64,000 bases of DNA. It comes from an uncultured Pelagibacteraceae bacterium (GTDB taxonomy: Bacteria > Pseudomonadota > Alphaproteobacteria > Pelagibacterales > Pelagibacteraceae). The translations under genes and the position numbers were made by a program. This document shows, piece after piece, positions 61,098 through 64,000 of the stretch; the first letter of the stretch is position 1; each line of letters begins with the position of its first letter. The stretch covers positions 1 through 64,000 of the forward strand of contig CACNZU010000004.1 in the NCBI GenBank assembly GCA_902624885.1, read 5' to 3'. Under the pieces are notes generated by a model, which saw only the letters and a program-made list of their open reading frames with translations, was not told where the DNA came from and searched no databases.

Positions 61098-62146
61098 TAT
61101 TGAAAATTACTTAATTTAATTCTATCTCCTGGAAATAAATTTTTTTTCGCTTTTTTTCCCATAAGTGTCTTAAAAAATTTTGGATGTAGACTTTTTCCTG
61201 GTCGCACTACTTTTATATTCTCACGAGTGGCTTTATCTCCTTTTAAGATTTTTTTACTTACATAAATTGATCTTCTTCCCTTAAAGTTTTGTTTTGAACT
61301 CTTTGATAATATATATTTTTTCTTACCTTTAACTTTGTTTACACTCCTTATATCTGTTACCAAATTCTTAAAATTCTTTTCTGGGGTAGAAAAAAAAGAG
61401 TCTAAGGTTTTTTTGTTATCATTTAAGTTAATGTGTTTTTCAATAAGCACAGACCCTAAAGTTACTGCCACTATTGAAGAAACGCTTGAAGTAGTATGAT
61501 CGGAGTAACCAACATCTACTTTAAATTTATTTTTGAGATATTTTAAATTTAGTAAATTTCCTTCATCTATAGGTGACGGGTAAGCTGTGTTACATTTCAA
61601 TAGAATAATTTTTTGATTAAATTTTCTTACTGTTTTTAAGGCTAACAAAATATCTTTTTCCTCGGCTAGACCTGTTGAAATAATAATTGGTTTTTTTGTT
61701 TTCGCAACTTTTTCTAGAAGAGGAATATGAGTGATTTCTGGAGAAGCAATTTTGTATGCGGGGCAATTAATAGTTTCAAGAAAGTCAACCGCGCTTTCAT
61801 CAAATGGACTTGAAAAGATTTCAATACCAATTTTTTTTGCAAATAAAAATAATTTTTTGTGCCAATTCCAAGGTGTTGTTGCTTTTTTGTAAATGTTAAA
61901 AAAAGTATTAAATTTTCTCCATTTACTTTTCTTACTTAGGTGACTCATTATAAAGTCTTTATTTTTTGATTTAAGAGTAATTGTCTCAGGGGTGAATGTT
62001 TGTAATTTTACCGCATCTGCTCCACAATTTTTTGCAGCTAGTATAATTTTCTTTGCTCTACTAAAACTTCCATTATGATTTGCTGACATCTCAGCAACGA
62101 TGAATGTTCTACCTTCTCTAATTTTTTTTTTTCCTATTTTAATCAT
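61097..62146 (-). CDS. pseI: PseI-type pseudaminic acid synthase (NeuB family)
   Basis: 349 residues from the ATG at 62146 (MIKIGKKKIREGRTFIVAEM), which matches PseI N-termini; starts up to 62197 are in frame but overlap the upstream oxidoreductase by 59 bases. AEMSANHNGSFSRAK, DAVKLQTFTPETIT, SPFDESAVDFLE, YKIASPEI, STGLAEEKDI, GYSDHTTSS and IEKHINL are the barrel; VVRPGKSLHPKFF and LMGKKAK the SAF domain. It condenses the altrose sugar freed by PseG with phosphoenolpyruvate. Confidence 0.92.
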   Translation of the reverse strand: MIKIGKKKIREGRTFIVAEMSANHNGSFSRAKKIILAAKNCGADAVKLQTFTPETITLKSKNKDFIMSHLSKKSKWRKFNTFFNIYKKATTPWNWHKKLFLFAKKIGIEIFSSPFDESAVDFLETINCPAYKIASPEITHIPLLEKVAKTKKPIIISTGLAEEKDILLALKTVRKFNQKIILLKCNTAYPSPIDEGNLLNLKYLKNKFKVDVGYSDHTTSSVSSIVAVTLGSVLIEKHINLNDNKKTLDSFFSTPEKNFKNLVTDIRSVNKVKGKKKYILSKSSKQNFKGRRSIYVSKKILKGDKATRENIKVVRPGKSLHPKFFKTLMGKKAKKNLFPGDRIKLSNFQ

Positions 62147-63134
62147 TATGCGTTGCATCAATTTGTATATTTGCGACCTTAAATCCTTGGTCTTCAATAA
62201 TATAAGTTTTATTTAATTTACATTTTGTAAATTTTTTTATTGTATCCTCAATTAAATTTTTATGAAAAGGTTTGTCAAAAGGTATGTTTTTATTAAATTT
62301 TTTCTTTCCCTTGAGTATGGTTACATCATTACTAAAATTAAGAGAAAAAATAACTGATCCTTTTGTTCCAAAAATTTCAAACAAATCTTGGGTTTTGTTG
62401 ACCACAGATGACCATATAGCTTGTCCTATAATTTTATTTTTCAATTCTATGTTAGTTAATAATGTTTCTTCAACTTTGTAAAAATTTAATTGGTTATTTT
62501 TTATTGTTTGAATTTTTTTTATATCACAGATTAAATATGAGATCATGTCTATTGCATGAGCTCCCATATCTAAAAAATTTCCTCCGCCGCTAAATTTTTT
62601 TTGAAAGCGCCATGGTAAATTTTTCATATTTTTTTTTGGTTTAAATGGAGCGGTAGGATGAGTACTTGGAGAGTGGAAGAGTCTATAATTGAAGGTAATA
62701 ATTTTACCTAGCTTACCTTTATCTAATATTTTTTTTATAAATTTAAACCTTGTTAAATATCTTCTGTAGAATGATGTAATAAGAGAAATTTTTTTTCTTT
62801 TACAAATTTTCAAAATATAATTTAATTCTTTCTTTGAGAGTGCAAGAGGCTTTTCACATAATATAAATTTTTTTTTCTTGCTAAATATCTTAATATATCC
62901 AGCGTGTAAATAAGGCGGTGTAGCTATATAAACTGAGTTAACAGTATGATCATTGAGAATTTCAGATATTGATTTTGCAACTTTTCCATAGTTATACTTT
63001 TTGTTTAATTTTTGAGCCTCTTTTAAATTTTTTGAAAAAATATATTTAACTTTTGAAAATCCCCTTTTTTCAAAAGATTTTCCAACCAATCTATTCACTA
63101 CATCACCTGATCCAATTATAGCCCAATTTAACAT
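62139..63134 (-). CDS. Gfo/Idh/MocA-family sugar oxidoreductase
   Basis: 331 residues. NWAIIGSGDVVNRLVG is the NAD(P)-binding Rossmann N-terminus; VYIATPPYLHAGY, ILCEKPLALSKKEL with the catalytic Lys, and FLDMGAHAIDMISYL are family motifs. It oxidises or reduces a sugar nucleotide or inositol. It lies between an epimerase gene (1-base overlap) and pseI (8-base overlap), so it may alter a sugar in the same glycan. Confidence 0.9.
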   Translation of the reverse strand: MLNWAIIGSGDVVNRLVGKSFEKRGFSKVKYIFSKNLKEAQKLNKKYNYGKVAKSISEILNDHTVNSVYIATPPYLHAGYIKIFSKKKKFILCEKPLALSKKELNYILKICKRKKISLITSFYRRYLTRFKFIKKILDKGKLGKIITFNYRLFHSPSTHPTAPFKPKKNMKNLPWRFQKKFSGGGNFLDMGAHAIDMISYLICDIKKIQTIKNNQLNFYKVEETLLTNIELKNKIIGQAIWSSVVNKTQDLFEIFGTKGSVIFSLNFSNDVTILKGKKKFNKNIPFDKPFHKNLIEDTIKKFTKCKLNKTYIIEDQGFKVANIQIDATHND

Positions 63135-64000
63135 TATACCTTTTCTCTTTTTTTAAGCGAGTTAACAAAATTAATTATACCTTGTTCTAAACTAAATCTG
63201 GATTTCAAAAAAGAGTAATTGTAATTCGTTTTAAGCGGGCCCCTCACAGTGCTATCATTTGACCAGGGATGAATACCCTTTTTAAAAATGACTTTTTTAT
63301 TTTTAAAAATCTTATTGAAAATTTTACTTAAATAAAAATTATCATAATTTTTACCTGATCCAAAATGGAGTATGGGTTTTGGAAATTTTTTTAATTCAAT
63401 CATTCTTTCTAAAGACTCACATATATCATCTATGTAAGTGTAGGAGGCTGCAAAATTTCCTCCACTTTTAAATTTAATAAACTTTTTATTTTGAACAAAT
63501 AATTTGTAAATAATAAAAGGTATTGGTCCTCTTTGAGGAATAATTTTTTTTGTTATTAATGACGGCCCATAAACCCAAGATACTCTTAAAGCGCAAACTC
63601 TTTTTTTGCTTTTAATAAAAAAGGTCTCCAAAATTTTTTCACCTAGTCTCTTTGATAATGAATATATGGAATTTGGAGAAGCCCAATTTGTCTCAAAAAT
63701 TTTCAATTTTGAAGATTTTATATTTTGGAAAACTGAGCCAGTACTAATATAAATTAGTTTTTTGAAGAGACCATTCATTTGGGCTTCTAAAAAAAAATTT
63801 AAGCTAAGACAATTGATTTTAATAGTCTTATTTACATCTTTTTTTGCTAGAGAGTTGTGAGAAACACCTGCTGCAAATATACATTCTTGTATTTTGTATT
63901 TTTTTAATATTCTTTTAATTTGATCTTTGTTTTCTAAATTATTTTTTATTAAAGTTACCTTGTATGATCTAAGTTTTTTTATTTTTTGAATATTTTTATT
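63134..64000 (-). CDS. NAD-dependent epimerase/dehydratase, 5' part beyond the window
   Basis: The frame is open from the stop at 63134 to the window edge (at least 288 residues) with no stop upstream of the first ATG at 63778, so the gene continues past 64000. CIFAAGVSHNSLAKKD, LIYISTGSVFQN, SIYSLSKRLGEKI (Tyr-x3-Lys) and RVSWVYGPS are extended SDR motifs. LHFGSGKNYDNFYLS and the C-terminal FLKSRFSLEQGI follow. It probably makes a nucleotide sugar for the glycan. The N-terminal GxxGxxG motif must lie outside the window. Confidence 0.85.
   Translation of the reverse strand, partial: NKNIQKIKKLRSYKVTLIKNNLENKDQIKRILKKYKIQECIFAAGVSHNSLAKKDVNKTIKINCLSLNFFLEAQMNGLFKKLIYISTGSVFQNIKSSKLKIFETNWASPNSIYSLSKRLGEKILETFFIKSKKRVCALRVSWVYGPSLITKKIIPQRGPIPFIIYKLFVQNKKFIKFKSGGNFAASYTYIDDICESLERMIELKKFPKPILHFGSGKNYDNFYLSKIFNKIFKNKKVIFKKGIHPWSNDSTVRGPLKTNYNYSFLKSRFSLEQGIINFVNSLKKREKV

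Overview
The window is strongly AT-rich with very short gaps between genes, many ATGA or TGATG stop/start overlaps, alphaproteobacterial markers (TrcR/DUF1013, a tiny aa3-type COX subunit IV, transhydrogenase with a split alpha subunit) and a 5S rRNA/tRNA-Val pair bordering a long surface-polysaccharide block. This fits a SAR11-clade (Pelagibacterales) chromosome. The placement next to 5S rRNA matches what is known of the SAR11 hypervariable region HVR2; that identification is an inference from gene content.

Region 1 (1-13880, minus strand) is core housekeeping: coiled-coil protein, zapA, 5-FCL, ymdB-type phosphoesterase, yebC, ruvC, the Tol-Pal envelope system (tolQ-tolR-tolA-tolB-pal-cpoB), tilS, ftsH, folP, glmM and a partial thiD. 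Region 2 (13938-21515, plus strand) holds central carbon and translation genes: tkt, pgk, class I fba, thiE, efp, suhB-like, rpmE, trcR, rpsU (apparent ATT start), csp and initiator tRNA. Region 3 (21542-25567, minus strand) runs tRNA-Val, 5S rRNA, rpmJ, aa3-type COX IV, pntAA-pntAB-pntB and a transaldolase.

Region 4 (25574-64000) is an accessory surface-glycan locus in three transcription units. Unit A runs leftward from about 51.3 kb to 25.6 kb. It starts with a MarR-type EPS regulator and a NusG/RfaH-like antiterminator, then an ABC exporter, a NeuB-NeuC-CBS-NeuA nonulosonate set, an amidotransferase with HisH/HisF paralogues, PhyH dioxygenase, a KdnA-like aminotransferase, carbamoyltransferase, PseB, two methyltransferases, a CMAH-like metallo-hydrolase, a KdsB-like cytidylyltransferase and several transferases. 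Unit B runs rightward (51344-57149): PseC, aldo/keto reductase, GSAM-like aminotransferase, PseF, acyl carrier protein and a PseG-GNAT fusion. Unit C runs leftward from beyond the right edge to 57142: epimerase, Gfo/Idh oxidoreductase, PseI, AMP-dependent ligase, aldehyde dehydrogenase and a radical SAM protein.

Together the locus appears to make at least two CMP-activated nonulosonic acids (a pseudaminic-type and a sialic/legionaminic-type sugar) plus possibly a Kdo-like sugar, and to decorate them by amidination, methylation, carbamoylation and oxidation. The most novel idea is that ACP, ligase, GSAM-like enzyme and PseG-fused acyltransferase together install an unusual N-acyl group on pseudaminic acid. 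The clearest regulatory signal is a pair of identical TGTTCA-N5-TGAACA palindromes sitting on the promoter between units A and B.
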